From NCBI GenBank assembly GCA_947497295.1, contig CANMFU010000001.1, forward strand, positions 682,001 through 746,000: a stretch of DNA of 64,000 bases. The letters are read 5' to 3'. The position numbers and the translations under genes are program-made. The notes under the pieces were generated by a model that did no database searches, had not been told where the DNA came from, and was given only the letters and a program-made list of their open reading frames with translations. Shown piece by piece: positions 27,111 to 36,823 of this stretch (position 1 is its first letter; every line of letters begins with the position of its first letter). The DNA is from an uncultured Roseovarius sp. (GTDB taxonomy: Bacteria > Pseudomonadota > Alphaproteobacteria > Rhodobacterales > Rhodobacteraceae).

Positions 27111-27273
27111 GATCATGGTCCTCGAATGAATGCGCGGCACAGATCGGGTCGCGACACGCTATTTGATATCCGGCAATTCAGGCAAAACTTTGGAAAATTC
27201 GTGCAGTTTGCTGGACAGGCTTAGCGAAGCGTCACAGGATGCCCCTAACAGCGCAGACAAACGAGGCGATTTT

Positions 27274-28182
27274 ATGGAGCAACCGGCCAATATAGACGAT
27301 GTGCAACAGATGCTGGCCGGGCAGGGATATGTCTGCGGGCGCGCGTTGGCAACGGCGCTGTTCCTGTCTTTGCGGCTGGGACGCCCCCTGTTTCTGGAGG
27401 GCGAGGCCGGCACCGGCAAGACCGAGATCGCCAAGGCCGTTGCAACCGCCCTTGGCCGCCGTCTGATCCGCCTGCAATGCTACGAGGGGCTGGATGCCTC
27501 GACGGCAGTTTACGAATGGAACTTCGCGGCCCAGATGATCGCGCTGCGTGCCGCCGAGGCTGGCGGTAATACTGATACTGCTGCCCTCACCGACCATCTT
27601 TTTACGGAAAAATTCCTGGTTGAGCGTCCCCTGTTGCAAGCCATGCGCCCGCAGCCCGGCGGCCCGCCGGTCCTGCTGATCGACGAGATGGACCGCACCG
27701 ACGCCCCGTTCGAGGCTTTCCTGCTGGAGGCGCTCAGCGATTTTCAGGTCACCATCCCCGAGTTGGGCACGATCAAGGCCGCTGAGCCGCCCATCGTCAT
27801 CGTGACCTCGAACCGCACCCGCGAAGTGCATGACGCGCTCAAACGCCGTTGCCTTTATGCGTGGGTCGACTACCCCGATTTCGAGCGAGAGGCCGAAATC
27901 CTCGCCGCCCGCGCGCCCGACCTGTCCGAGACGCTCAGCCGCGAGGTCGTTGCCTTCGTGCAGGCGCTGCGTACCGAGGATCTGTTCAAGAAACCCGGCG
28001 TTGCCGAAACCATCGACTGGGCCAAATGCCTGCTGGCGCTGGATGCGGTCGCGCTCAGCCCGCAAGTGGTGGCAGATACGCTGGGCGCCTTACTGAAATA
28101 TCAGGACGATATCGCGAAGCTGCAGGGCAGCGAGTCCGCTCGTATTCTTGATCAGGCCCGCGCGGCCGTGCCGCCGGTATGA
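27274..28182 (+). CDS. coxD: MoxR-type AAA ATPase (CoxD-like)
   Basis: 302 residues from ATG 27274, preceded by GAGG; the upstream ORF extension to 27130 is not needed. Walker A 'LEGEAGTGKTEIAKAVA' (about residue 46), Walker B 'PVLLIDEMDRTDAPFEAFLL' (about 135) and sensor 'IVIVTSNRTREVHDALKRRC' mark the MoxR/CoxD branch. With the VWA partner encoded next it forms a chaperone-like pair that matures the molybdenum hydroxylase (in the carboxidotroph CO dehydrogenase, CoxD helps build the Cu-S-Mo site). Linkage to coxSLM downstream supports this. The symbol is by homology and context. Confidence 0.88.
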   Translation: MEQPANIDDVQQMLAGQGYVCGRALATALFLSLRLGRPLFLEGEAGTGKTEIAKAVATALGRRLIRLQCYEGLDASTAVYEWNFAAQMIALRAAEAGGNTDTAALTDHLFTEKFLVERPLLQAMRPQPGGPPVLLIDEMDRTDAPFEAFLLEALSDFQVTIPELGTIKAAEPPIVIVTSNRTREVHDALKRRCLYAWVDYPDFEREAEILAARAPDLSETLSREVVAFVQALRTEDLFKKPGVAETIDWAKCLLALDAVALSPQVVADTLGALLKYQDDIAKLQGSESARILDQARAAVPPV

Positions 28183-28183
28183 C

Positions 28184-28237
28184 GCTTCATCTTGGCGCAA
28201 ATACTCCGGGGGTCCGGGGGTAGAACCCCCGGCGCGA
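28184..28237 (-). repeat. Dispersed hairpin + GGAGTATTT..CAAGATGAAG element, copy 2
   Basis: Read on the minus strand: GGGGGTTCTACCCCC hairpin, then GGACCCCCGGAGTATTTGCGCCAAGATGAAG. It matches copy 3 at 36752-36796 nearly base for base but in opposite orientation. It fills the short gap between coxD and coxE, and part of it lies just upstream of the coxE ATG. Confidence 0.7.
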
Positions 28238-28240
28238 CAT

Positions 28241-29521
28241 ATGCAAGAATATCCCGACCTCGATCTGCCGGAAAACCCCAAGCTGGCGCAGAACATCACC
28301 CATTTCATCCGCGCCCTGCGCCGGGCCGGTCTGCCCGTGGGGCCGGGCCGGATGCTCGACGCTGTGCGCGCCGTGTCCGCTGTCGGCTTTACCTCCAAGC
28401 GCGACTTTTACTGGACCTTGCATGCGCTTTGCGTCACCCGACCCGAACACCGTGCGGTGTTCGCGCAGATTTTTCGCCTCTACTGGCGGGACCCGCGATT
28501 TCTGGAGCATATGATGGGCATGCTCTTGCCCGCCATGCGCGGCCTGAACGAGACCCCGCAGGCCAAATCTGCCGAGAAACGCGCCGCCGAGGCGCTGCTG
28601 GACGGCGCCCAGACGTCTATGCCCGACCTGCCCGAGTCCAAGGACGAAGACAGTCTTCTTGAGGTCGATGCCAGCGCCACGGCGTCAGCGCGCGAGCGTC
28701 TGCGCAGCCTCGATTTCGAGCAGATGGGCACCGATGAGATCGCTCAGGCCAAACGGATGCTGGCTCGCCTGACGCTGCCGGTGCCGCCGATGCTGTCGCG
28801 GCGGATGACCCCGGATGCGCGAGGCCGACTGATCGACGCGCGCGCAACGATGCGGATCGCCATGCGCCGCGGCGGCGAGATTACGCAACTGGCGCGCCGG
28901 GCGCATCGCCACCGCGCCCCTGATCTGGTGGTGCTGTGCGACATTTCCGGCTCGATGAGCCAATACAGCCGCATGGTCCTGCATTTCGTCCATGCCGTTG
29001 CCAACAGCCGCGGCGCGGATCGCGCGGGGGGCTGGGGCCGGGTGCATGCCTTCACCTTTGGCACGCGGCTGAGCAACATTACCCGGCATCTGGACACGCG
29101 CGACGTCGATGCCGCGTTAGCGGCCGCCGGGCGCGAGGTGCAGGATTGGGAGGGGGGCACGCGCATCGGCGACAGTCTTGCCGTGTTCATTCGCGACTGG
29201 TCGCGCCGGGTGCTGGCGCAGGGCGCGGTCGTGCTGCTGATCACTGACGGTCTGGACCGTGGCGCGCCCGAATATCTGGCGGCGCAGATGCAGCGCCTGC
29301 AGCTGACTGCACGGCGGCTGATCTGGCTCAACCCGCTTCTGCGTTGGGACGGTTTTGAGCCGCGCGCTCAGGGGATCGCCGCGATGCTTCCGCATGTCGA
29401 CAGCCTTCTGGCCTGCCATTCTGTCGCGTCGATCGAGGATCTGGCCACCGCTTTTGCTGCTTCACCGCAGGTCGGCGAAAAAACCCGCCTGATGGCCGCG
29501 CGCGAGATCCCGCCGAGCTAG
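28241..29521 (+). CDS. coxE: VWA-domain protein (CoxE-like)
   Basis: 426 residues from ATG 28241; the ORF-track extension to 28148 reads through the repeat and is rejected. The N-terminal helical half (about 1-200) is the CoxE-type domain. The VWA domain begins with a MIDAS motif 'LVVLCDISGSMSQYSR' (DxSxS, about residue 227), with 'GGTRIGDSLAVF' giving the MIDAS Thr and 'LLITDGLDRG' the following Asp. It binds the MoxR ATPase and the enzyme being matured, in the cytoplasm. Confidence 0.9.
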   Translation: MQEYPDLDLPENPKLAQNITHFIRALRRAGLPVGPGRMLDAVRAVSAVGFTSKRDFYWTLHALCVTRPEHRAVFAQIFRLYWRDPRFLEHMMGMLLPAMRGLNETPQAKSAEKRAAEALLDGAQTSMPDLPESKDEDSLLEVDASATASARERLRSLDFEQMGTDEIAQAKRMLARLTLPVPPMLSRRMTPDARGRLIDARATMRIAMRRGGEITQLARRAHRHRAPDLVVLCDISGSMSQYSRMVLHFVHAVANSRGADRAGGWGRVHAFTFGTRLSNITRHLDTRDVDAALAAAGREVQDWEGGTRIGDSLAVFIRDWSRRVLAQGAVVLLITDGLDRGAPEYLAAQMQRLQLTARRLIWLNPLLRWDGFEPRAQGIAAMLPHVDSLLACHSVASIEDLATAFAASPQVGEKTRLMAAREIPPS

Positions 29522-29636
29522 CGCGCTCTGCGGAACAATCCAGGACGGCGCGCGTTGTGGCGGCAATAATCCGGGTATCGCGAGCAGCTGAATGCTTGCT
29601 CTGTGCCCTGATATGGTTTGACACAGGAGAATTTAC

Positions 29637-31712
29637 ATGCGTCGCAATTGGCTTACATCCACCACAGCACTCGCCTTGGTTCTCAATGCTGCTGCGCCCA
29701 TCCCGGGCGCAGCTTACGGATCAATCACGCCTGAGGCCCAGCGCAACGGCGACGCTGAAGCACAGGTGATACGCCTCGCGCAGAATGATACGGACGCCGT
29801 CCAGGAAGACACGGCATCTGGTGGCATCCTGGGCGTGGGGGATGATGCGGCAACTGCCGCAGCCGACGAAGCAGAGGCAGTTCAGGATGCCGCTGACGCC
29901 GCCGCAGAGCAGGCCGCGGCAGAAGCAGAAGCCGAGGCAGCGGAAATCTCCGCTGAAGCAGATGCTGCAGCTGCAGAGGCCGCCGCAGCCGAACAGGCCG
30001 CAGCCGAAGCGGACGCCGCAGCCGCCGAGGCCGCCGCAGCGGCAGAGGCCGGAGCCGCGGCAGATGCCGTAGCTGCAGAAGACGCTGCAGCCGCAGAGGC
30101 CGCAGCGAAAGCAGAGGCCGCAGCCGCCGAGGCCGCCGCAGCCGCCGAAGCCGACGACATGGCAGCAGAGGCTGCCGCCGAAGCAGACGCCGAAGCAGCA
30201 GAGGCCGCCGCAGAAGCGGATGCCGAAGCGGCAGAGGCTGCAGCAGAAGCGGACGCCGAAGCGGCAGAGGCTGCCGAGCAGCAGGCTGCAGACGATGCCG
30301 CCGCTGCCGATCAACAAGCCGCTGATGATGCAGCAGCTGAGGCCGAAGTCGAAGCTGCGCAGAAGGCCGATGATGCCGCAACAGCTGCGGCAGAGGAGCA
30401 GGAAGCACAGGACGCCGTTGCGGCTGATGCCGCGGACCAAGCGTCTGCCGATCGCGCAACCGCCGAGGACGCAACCACTGCAGAGCCTGCAGATCAGACC
30501 GATCTTGGCAATGCAATTTCGGGCATCACCGAGGCGGATGAGAACGTCACTGACGCAGCCTCCAACGACCCGGCAGCACCGACAGACACAGCCGAAGCGC
30601 CTGAAGTGAGCGCCGAGGCGCAGGCCGACGCGCTGGCCGACGAAACTGTCGACGCGCCAGCTGCCGCCGCCGCCAGCGGCGAAGGCGAGGTCATCGATAC
30701 CCAAGAGGGCACAGTGACCGAAGATCAGGCTCGCGCGTCGGACGAAGAGTTTGAGACGACTGCGAGCGGACAACAGACGGTCCTCGCGCCAGCGCCCGCA
30801 GCCGAAAAGAAGAAGGATAACGAACTGCTGAAAACGGTCGGTATCGTCGCTGCAGCCGGGCTGGGCGCCTACGCGATCGGCAAGATGCTGGATAATGGCG
30901 GCGAGGTCGTCTCGAACACCGGCGACCGCGCGGTTGTACGCGATCCCAACGGCCAGTATCGCATCATCAAGGATGACGACACACTACTGCGCCAGCCGGG
31001 CAGCAACGTGGCCACGCAGACCTACAGCGACGGCTCGACCCGGACCGAGGTCGTCGCGCGCGACAACTCCTCGACCGTGACCATTCGTGCCGCCGATGGC
31101 CGTGTGCTGCGCCGCACGCGCATCCTGCCGAACGGGCAGGAAGTGGAGCTGTTCGATGACACGCGCAGTTTCGAGCGGGTCGATGTCAGCAATCTGCGGC
31201 CCGCCAGTCAGAGCGATTATGACTATAGCACCGCGGATGCCGACGGTCTGCGCGCCGCGCTCAGCGCCAAGAACGAGGCGGTGCCGGACCGAAGCTATTC
31301 GCTCAACCAGATCCGCCGGATTGACGCAGTGCGCAAACTGGTGCCGGTGATTGCCCTTGATGCGATCAACTTCCGCACCGGCTCGGCTGTGATCGAAGCG
31401 GGCGAGGCCGAATCGCTGTCGGCGCTGGGCAACGCCATGCTTGCGGCGATCAACGACGACCCGGCGCAGGTGTTCCTGATTGAAGGGCACACCGATACCG
31501 TGGGCGACGCCAGCTACAACCTTGCGCTGTCCGACCGCCGGGCCGAATCTGTCGCCTTGGCGCTGACCGAGTATTTCGACGTACCGCCGTCGAACATGAT
31601 CGTGCAGGGGTATGGCGAGGCCGATCTGCGGATCAAGCAAACCGGCGACATTCGCGGCAACCGCCGCGGCGCGGTGCGCAACATCACCCCGCTGCTGCGC
31701 GGCGGCAGGTAA
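29637..31712 (+). CDS. OmpA-family protein with long Ala/Glu-rich segment
   Basis: 691 residues, ATG 29637 after CAGGAGA. Signal peptide 1-28 or so ('LALVLNAAAPIPGAAYG'). Residues about 75-270 are almost only Ala, Glu, Asp and Gln, in irregular repeats such as 'AEADAEAAEAA'. A hydrophobic stretch 'TVGIVAAAGLGAYAIGKML' comes at about 400. After a conserved region ('DPNGQYRIIKDDDTLLRQPG') the C-terminal OmpA domain has 'FLIEGHTDTVGDASYNLALS', 'DRRAESV' and 'GYGEADL', the peptidoglycan-binding motif. It likely tethers the envelope to the cell wall. Its place inside the cox-like region seems incidental or is an insertion into it. Confidence 0.88.
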   Translation: MRRNWLTSTTALALVLNAAAPIPGAAYGSITPEAQRNGDAEAQVIRLAQNDTDAVQEDTASGGILGVGDDAATAAADEAEAVQDAADAAAEQAAAEAEAEAAEISAEADAAAAEAAAAEQAAAEADAAAAEAAAAAEAGAAADAVAAEDAAAAEAAAKAEAAAAEAAAAAEADDMAAEAAAEADAEAAEAAAEADAEAAEAAAEADAEAAEAAEQQAADDAAAADQQAADDAAAEAEVEAAQKADDAATAAAEEQEAQDAVAADAADQASADRATAEDATTAEPADQTDLGNAISGITEADENVTDAASNDPAAPTDTAEAPEVSAEAQADALADETVDAPAAAAASGEGEVIDTQEGTVTEDQARASDEEFETTASGQQTVLAPAPAAEKKKDNELLKTVGIVAAAGLGAYAIGKMLDNGGEVVSNTGDRAVVRDPNGQYRIIKDDDTLLRQPGSNVATQTYSDGSTRTEVVARDNSSTVTIRAADGRVLRRTRILPNGQEVELFDDTRSFERVDVSNLRPASQSDYDYSTADADGLRAALSAKNEAVPDRSYSLNQIRRIDAVRKLVPVIALDAINFRTGSAVIEAGEAESLSALGNAMLAAINDDPAQVFLIEGHTDTVGDASYNLALSDRRAESVALALTEYFDVPPSNMIVQGYGEADLRIKQTGDIRGNRRGAVRNITPLLRGGR
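29880..30300 (+). repeat. Low-complexity Ala/Glu/Asp coding repeats
   Basis: Tandem, degenerate repeats of a GCAGAAGCNGACGCC-like unit encode AEADAEAAEAA-type segments of the OmpA-family protein. Repeat-length variation between strains would be expected in a tract like this. Confidence 0.8.
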
Positions 31713-31760
31713 ACCGGGCGCGCCCCGTGCAGGTGGCGTGATTTGGATTGAGTGTTACGG

Positions 31761-31788
31761 CCCTCCGCCTCATAGTGTTGGCGGAGGG
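31761..31788 (+). promoter_or_regulatory. Hairpin that covers the xdhC ribosome binding site
   Basis: CCCTCCGCC (31761-31769) and GGCGGAGGG (31780-31788) are perfectly complementary with a 10-nt loop. The 3' arm contains the GGAGG Shine-Dalgarno sequence, seven bases before the ATG at 31796. When folded it would hide the ribosome site; it could also serve as a terminator for the OmpA gene. Confidence 0.55.
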
Positions 31789-31795
31789 TCTTTGC

Positions 31796-32761
31796 ATGTC
31801 TGAGATCGATGATATTCCGCGCATCGCGCTGGGTTGGCACCGGTCGGGGCAGGGCGCCGCGCTAGCCACGGTGGTGCAGACATGGGGCAGCGCGCCGCGC
31901 CGCGTGGGCGCGATGCTGGCGGTATCCGGCGGCGGCGATATGGCCGGGTCCGTGTCTGGCGGCTGCGTCGAGGGCGCCGTGGTGGCCGAGGCGCAGGAGG
32001 CTATCGCGGATGGCACGCCCCGGATGCTGGAATACGGCGTCAGCGATGGGGATGCCTTTGCCGTCGGGCTGGCTTGCGGCGGCACGATCCGGGTGCTGGT
32101 CCAGCCTGTCGGACCGGCGCTGCCGGAGGAGATTATGACCGCACTTGTCACCGCGCGCGCCGCGCGCCGTCCAGCCGCGTTGGTGACGGCGCCTGGCGCA
32201 GTGCCGGTGCTGGAGATGTCCGGCCATGAGGACCGCTTTCGCATGGACCGCTCGGGGTTCGAGGACGACGGCGAGACCTTCGTTGCCATTCACAACCCGC
32301 CATTGCGTCTGATCGTTGTGGGTGCAGTCCATATCGCGCAGGCGCTGGTGCCGATGGCGCGGATTGCCGGATATGATCCGATCATCATCGACCCGCGCGC
32401 CGCCTTCGCCTCGGACTCGCGGTTTCCTGGGGAAACGCTACTGGAAGACTGGCCCGACGATGCGGTGCGCGCGCTGGGCTTTGATGCCCGCACCGCGCTG
32501 GTGCTGCTGACGCATGACCCCAAGCTGGACGATCCGGCCCTGACCGAAGGCTTGCGCAGCGATGTGTTCTATATCGGCGCGCTGGGTTCGACCCGTACCC
32601 ATGCCAAACGTCTGGAGCGGATGCGCGCGGCGGGCTTTACAAAGACGGATCTGGCGCGAATTCATGGCCCTGTCGGCCTTGATATCGGCGCGGCTGGTCC
32701 GGCCGAGATTGCGGTAAGCATCCTTGCACAGATGACGCAAGTGCTGAGGCGGGGAACATGA
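31796..32761 (+). CDS. xdhC: XdhC/CoxF-family molybdenum-cofactor insertion protein
   Basis: 321 residues from ATG 31796 after GGCGGAGGG; the ORF-track ATG 31748 is further upstream and lacks a ribosome site. The N-terminal XdhC/CoxI domain has 'ATVVQTWGSAPRRVGAMLAV' and 'GSVSGGCVEGAV' with the conserved Cys. The C-terminal NAD-binding-like domain has 'LRLIVVGAVHIAQALVPMAR' and ends with 'GPVGLDIGAAGPAEIAVSI'. Such proteins bind sulfurated molybdopterin cofactor and load it into hydroxylases, here presumably the coxL product. It overlaps the next gene by 4 nt. Confidence 0.9.
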   Translation: MSEIDDIPRIALGWHRSGQGAALATVVQTWGSAPRRVGAMLAVSGGGDMAGSVSGGCVEGAVVAEAQEAIADGTPRMLEYGVSDGDAFAVGLACGGTIRVLVQPVGPALPEEIMTALVTARAARRPAALVTAPGAVPVLEMSGHEDRFRMDRSGFEDDGETFVAIHNPPLRLIVVGAVHIAQALVPMARIAGYDPIIIDPRAAFASDSRFPGETLLEDWPDDAVRALGFDARTALVLLTHDPKLDDPALTEGLRSDVFYIGALGSTRTHAKRLERMRAAGFTKTDLARIHGPVGLDIGAAGPAEIAVSILAQMTQVLRRGT

Positions 32762-33753
32762 GGTTCGGTCCCGTACCGCTGGCCGAGGCGCTGGGCGCGA
32801 TCCTGGCCCATTCCGTCAGTGTGCCGGGCGGGCGCCTGCGCAAGGGGCTGGTGCTGGAGCGCACTCATCTGGATCAGTTGCACGCCGCCGGTCAAGCCGA
32901 GGCCATCGTCGCGCGGCTGGAGCCGGGCGATGTGGGCGAGGATGTCGCCGCGCAGCGCTTGGCCGAAGCGCTGGCCGAGGGGGCCGAGGGGATCCGTCTG
33001 GGCGCGCCGGGCACGGGCCGGGTCAACATTCTGGCCGAGGGGTCGGGCGTGGTCCAACTGGATGTCGCCGCGATCCACGCGGCGAATGCCGTCAACGCAA
33101 TGATAACAGTCGCAACGGTGCCGGACTTGCACCAGATGCGCCCCAATGACATGATCGCCACGGTCAAGATCATCTCCTACGCCGTGCCAGAGGGCGCTAT
33201 CGTCGCCGCCTGTCATGCCGCGCAGGCCGCTGTGCGGCTGGTTGGGCCGAAGCTGCGCCGCGTCAGCCTGATCATCACCGAAACCGACGTCGGCGCCAGT
33301 GACAAGGGCGTGCGCGCCATCGCCGCGCGGCTGGAGGCGCTGGAGGCTCACCTCAGCGAAATCGTGCATGTCCCGCACGAAACGGCCGCTGTTGCCGCGG
33401 CGCTGCGATCTGCGCAGGGCGATCTGGTGCTGATCCTGACCGCGTCGGCGACCTCGGATACCGACGATACCGCGCCCGCGGCGCTGCGGCAGGCGGGGGG
33501 GTATGTCACGCGGTTCGGCATGCCGGTCGATCCGGGCAATCTGCTGTTTCTGGGTGATCTGGACAAACGCCCGGTGATAGGCCTGCCGGGCTGCGCACGC
33601 TCGCCCAGCCTCAATGGCGCCGACTGGGTGCTGGCGCGCATCCTGTGCGGCATGGATGTCAGCGCCGAGGATATAGCCGCGATGGGTGTGGGCGGTCTGC
33701 TGAAAGAGATCCCAAGCCGCCCGATGCCGCGCCGCGGCAAGAAATCATCGTAA
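32758..33753 (+). CDS. Molybdopterin-binding domain protein
   Basis: 331 residues. The N-terminus ('[17 protein letters not shown]') resembles the MoeA-type start, and the central/C-terminal half contains a MoaB/MoeA-like molybdopterin-binding fold: '[22 protein letters not shown]', then '[16 protein letters not shown]' and '[19 protein letters not shown]'. It is likely a cytoplasmic carrier or modifier of the molybdenum cofactor. The ATGA overlap with xdhC and the coxSLM genes 70 bases downstream support a role in cofactor delivery. Confidence 0.87.
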   Translation: MRFGPVPLAEALGAILAHSVSVPGGRLRKGLVLERTHLDQLHAAGQAEAIVARLEPGDVGEDVAAQRLAEALAEGAEGIRLGAPGTGRVNILAEGSGVVQLDVAAIHAANAVNAMITVATVPDLHQMRPNDMIATVKIISYAVPEGAIVAACHAAQAAVRLVGPKLRRVSLIITETDVGASDKGVRAIAARLEALEAHLSEIVHVPHETAAVAAALRSAQGDLVLILTASATSDTDDTAPAALRQAGGYVTRFGMPVDPGNLLFLGDLDKRPVIGLPGCARSPSLNGADWVLARILCGMDVSAEDIAAMGVGGLLKEIPSRPMPRRGKKSS

Positions 33754-33823
33754 AAACAGGCTTCTCAAGTCACCGATGCCGTGCTTAACTCTGCCAAGAC
33801 AGCGATATTTGAGGGAGGCGCCC

Positions 33824-34321
<498 letters not shown>

Positions 34322-34357
34322 GTCAGCCCACAGATCGCCAAATCAGGGAGACCCAAT

Positions 34358-36739
34358 ATGCCCAAGGATAATGCACCTGGCCGCGGCGGCATCGGCGCCA
34401 GCCCCATGCGACGCGAAGATGTCCGCTTTCTGTCCGGCACCGGAAATTATACCGACGATATCAACCTGCGCGGACAGGCTTACGTTCATTTCCTGCGCTC
34501 GGATATCGCCCATGGTAAAATAAACGGTCTGGACCTGTCTGAGGCTGAAAAAATGCCGGGTGTACTGCGCATTTTTACGGGTGAGGATTTTAAATCGGCC
34601 GGCTCCATCCCCTGCGGCTGGCAGGTGACCGACCGCTTCGGCCAGCCTATGCAGGAACCGCGCCACCCGGTCCTGTGCGAAACCCATGTGCGTCATGTCG
34701 GCGATCCCATCGCCGCCATTGTCGCGGAGACGCTCAATCAGGCGCGCGATGCTGCCGAGGCGATTGTGCTGGATATCGAGGACCTGCCCGCCGTAATCGA
34801 CATGCGCGCGGCGCTGGAGGACGGCGCAACCAAGGTGCATGACGACCTGACGAGCAACCTGTGTTTCGATTGGGGCTTTGTTGAGGAAAACAAGCAGGCC
34901 GTGGATGACGCGATCAAATCTGCGGCTCACGTCACAACCGTCGAATTGATCAACAACCGGATGGTTCCAAACGCGATGGAGCCGCGCGTTGCCATCGGCG
35001 ATTACAACCGGGGTACGGACGATTCCACGCTCTACACCACATCGCAGAACCCGCATGTGATCCGTCTGCTGATGGGGGCGTTCGTGCTGAACATTCCCGA
35101 ACACAAGCTGCGCGTTGTGGCGCCCGATGTGGGCGGCGGGTTCGGATCGAAAATCTTCCACTACGCCGAAGAGGCGTTCTGCACTTTCGCAGCCAAGGCA
35201 CTGAACAGGCCCGTCAAATGGACCTGCACCCGGTCCGAGGCGTTCCTGAGCGATGCGCAGGGCCGCGACCACGTCACCAAGATTGAGCTGGCGTTGGATA
35301 AAGACAACAACTTTACCGCCGTGCGCACCGATACGCTGGCGAATATGGGCGCATATCTGTCCACCTTTGCGCCATCAATCCCGACCTGGTTGCATGGCAC
35401 GCTGATGGCCGGCAATTACAAGACGCCGCTGGTCTATGTAAATGTGCGCGCGGTGTTCACCAACACCATCCCCGTCGATGCCTATCGCGGCGCGGGCCGC
35501 CCCGAGGCGACCTATCAGTTGGAACGCGTCATCGACAAGGCGGCACGCGAGCTAGGCGTGGATCCGATCGCGCTGCGAAAGCAGAATTTTGTTACCGAAT
35601 TCCCCTATCAGACGCCGGTGGCGGTAGAATACGATTCCGGCGATTTCAATCGCCTGGTCGATAAACTTGAAGCAAAAGCCGATCTGGGCGGCTTTGCGGC
35701 GCGCCGCAAGGAAAGCGAAGCGCGCGGCAAGCTGCGCGGGCTTGGCATCAACTGCTTCATCGAGGCCTGCGGCATCGCGCCGTCGAACCTGGTGGGCCAA
35801 CTGGGAGCGCGCGCGGGCTTGTATGAAAGCGCCACGGTGCGCGTCAACGCCACGGGCGGGATCACGGTGATGACCGGCAGTCACAGCCACGGTCAGGGGC
35901 ATGAAACCGTATTCCCGCAGGTCGTGGCCGACATGATCGGCATCGACGCGAACATGATCGAAATCGTGCATGGCGACACTGCCAATACGCCGATGGGCAT
36001 GGGGACGTATGGATCGCGTTCCATCGCCGTCGGCGGCAGCGCCATGGTGCGCGCTACCGAGAAAATCATCGCTAAGGCCAAGAAGATTGCGGCGCATATC
36101 ATGGAGGCGTCGGACGAAGATATCGAGCTGAAGGACGGCAAGTTTACCGTTGCAGGCACCGACAAATCTCTGGCTTGGGGCGATGTGACGCTGGCGGCAT
36201 ACGTGCCACACAACTATCCGCTGGACGAGGTCGAGCCGGGGCTGGAGGAGACAGCATTTTATGACCCGAACAACTTCACCTACCCGGCTGGCGCCTATGC
36301 CTGCGAGGTTGAGGTGGACCCCGAAACCGGCAAGGTGACGATCCAGAAGTTCACCACAGCGGATGATTTTGGCAATGTGGTGAATCCAATGATCGTCGAC
36401 GGGCAAGTGCATGGCGGTCTGGCCCAGGGGATTGGTCAGGCGCTGATGGAGAAGTGCACTTACGACGCGGACGGCCAGCTTTTATCGGCCAGCTACATGG
36501 ATTACTGCATGCCGCGCGCCGATGATATGCCATTCTTTGTTGTGGATCACAGCAATGGCACGCCCTGCACGCACAATCCCCTTGGCGTCAAAGGCTGCGG
36601 TGAGGCGGGCACGATCGGATCGCCAGCGACGGTGGTCAATGCAGTTGTAGATGCACTGCGGTCGGGGGGGCACAAAGTGGACCATGTGGATATGCCGGTG
36701 ACGCCGTTGCGCGTCTGGTCAGCGATGCAGCAGGGCTGA
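34358..36739 (+). CDS. coxL: Form II CO-dehydrogenase-like molybdenum hydroxylase large subunit
   Basis: 793 residues, the full family length. 'PDVGGGFGSKIF' (about 250) and 'KGCGEAGTIGSP' (about 745, catalytic Glu) line the molybdenum site. The active-site loop reads 'VDAYRGAGRPEA' (about 377): AYRGAGR marks form II, whereas true aerobic CO dehydrogenase (form I) has AYXCSFR with the Cu-binding Cys. So CO oxidation is not established and another hydroxylase substrate is likely. The partner genes coxS and coxM flank it, and maturation genes lie upstream. Confidence 0.94.
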   Translation: MPKDNAPGRGGIGASPMRREDVRFLSGTGNYTDDINLRGQAYVHFLRSDIAHGKINGLDLSEAEKMPGVLRIFTGEDFKSAGSIPCGWQVTDRFGQPMQEPRHPVLCETHVRHVGDPIAAIVAETLNQARDAAEAIVLDIEDLPAVIDMRAALEDGATKVHDDLTSNLCFDWGFVEENKQAVDDAIKSAAHVTTVELINNRMVPNAMEPRVAIGDYNRGTDDSTLYTTSQNPHVIRLLMGAFVLNIPEHKLRVVAPDVGGGFGSKIFHYAEEAFCTFAAKALNRPVKWTCTRSEAFLSDAQGRDHVTKIELALDKDNNFTAVRTDTLANMGAYLSTFAPSIPTWLHGTLMAGNYKTPLVYVNVRAVFTNTIPVDAYRGAGRPEATYQLERVIDKAARELGVDPIALRKQNFVTEFPYQTPVAVEYDSGDFNRLVDKLEAKADLGGFAARRKESEARGKLRGLGINCFIEACGIAPSNLVGQLGARAGLYESATVRVNATGGITVMTGSHSHGQGHETVFPQVVADMIGIDANMIEIVHGDTANTPMGMGTYGSRSIAVGGSAMVRATEKIIAKAKKIAAHIMEASDEDIELKDGKFTVAGTDKSLAWGDVTLAAYVPHNYPLDEVEPGLEETAFYDPNNFTYPAGAYACEVEVDPETGKVTIQKFTTADDFGNVVNPMIVDGQVHGGLAQGIGQALMEKCTYDADGQLLSASYMDYCMPRADDMPFFVVDHSNGTPCTHNPLGVKGCGEAGTIGSPATVVNAVVDALRSGGHKVDHVDMPVTPLRVWSAMQQG

Positions 36740-36751
36740 GGCCGGGGATTT

Positions 36752-36796
36752 CGGGGCTCTGCCCCGGACCCCGGGATATTTAAAGCAAGAAGAAAC
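36752..36796 (+). repeat. Dispersed hairpin + GGGATATTT..CAAGAAGAA element, copy 3
   Basis: CGGGGCTCTGCCCCG hairpin, then GACCCCGGGATATTTAAAGCAAGAAGAA. It lies 12 bases after the coxL stop and before the coxM ribosome site, and could be a 3' hairpin for coxL or an intercistronic control element. See copies 1 and 2. Confidence 0.7.
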
Positions 36797-36823
36797 ACTT
36801 GGCGGGATTTGGGAGATTTTGGG

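Noticed and set aside
29870-30310. Repeats in the OmpA gene as a CRISPR array
   Set aside because: Repeats are irregular, coding, with no conserved spacer length or direct-repeat unit and no cas genes nearby.
29721-30773. Long minus-strand ORFs opposite the OmpA-family gene
   Set aside because: They are shadows caused by the biased Ala/Glu codons (Cys/Gly/Leu-rich readings); no start signal or family is present.
34358-36739. Naming CoxL a true CO dehydrogenase (form I)
   Set aside because: The active-site loop is AYRGAGR, not AYXCSFR, and gene order is S-L-M, so form II is the supported call.
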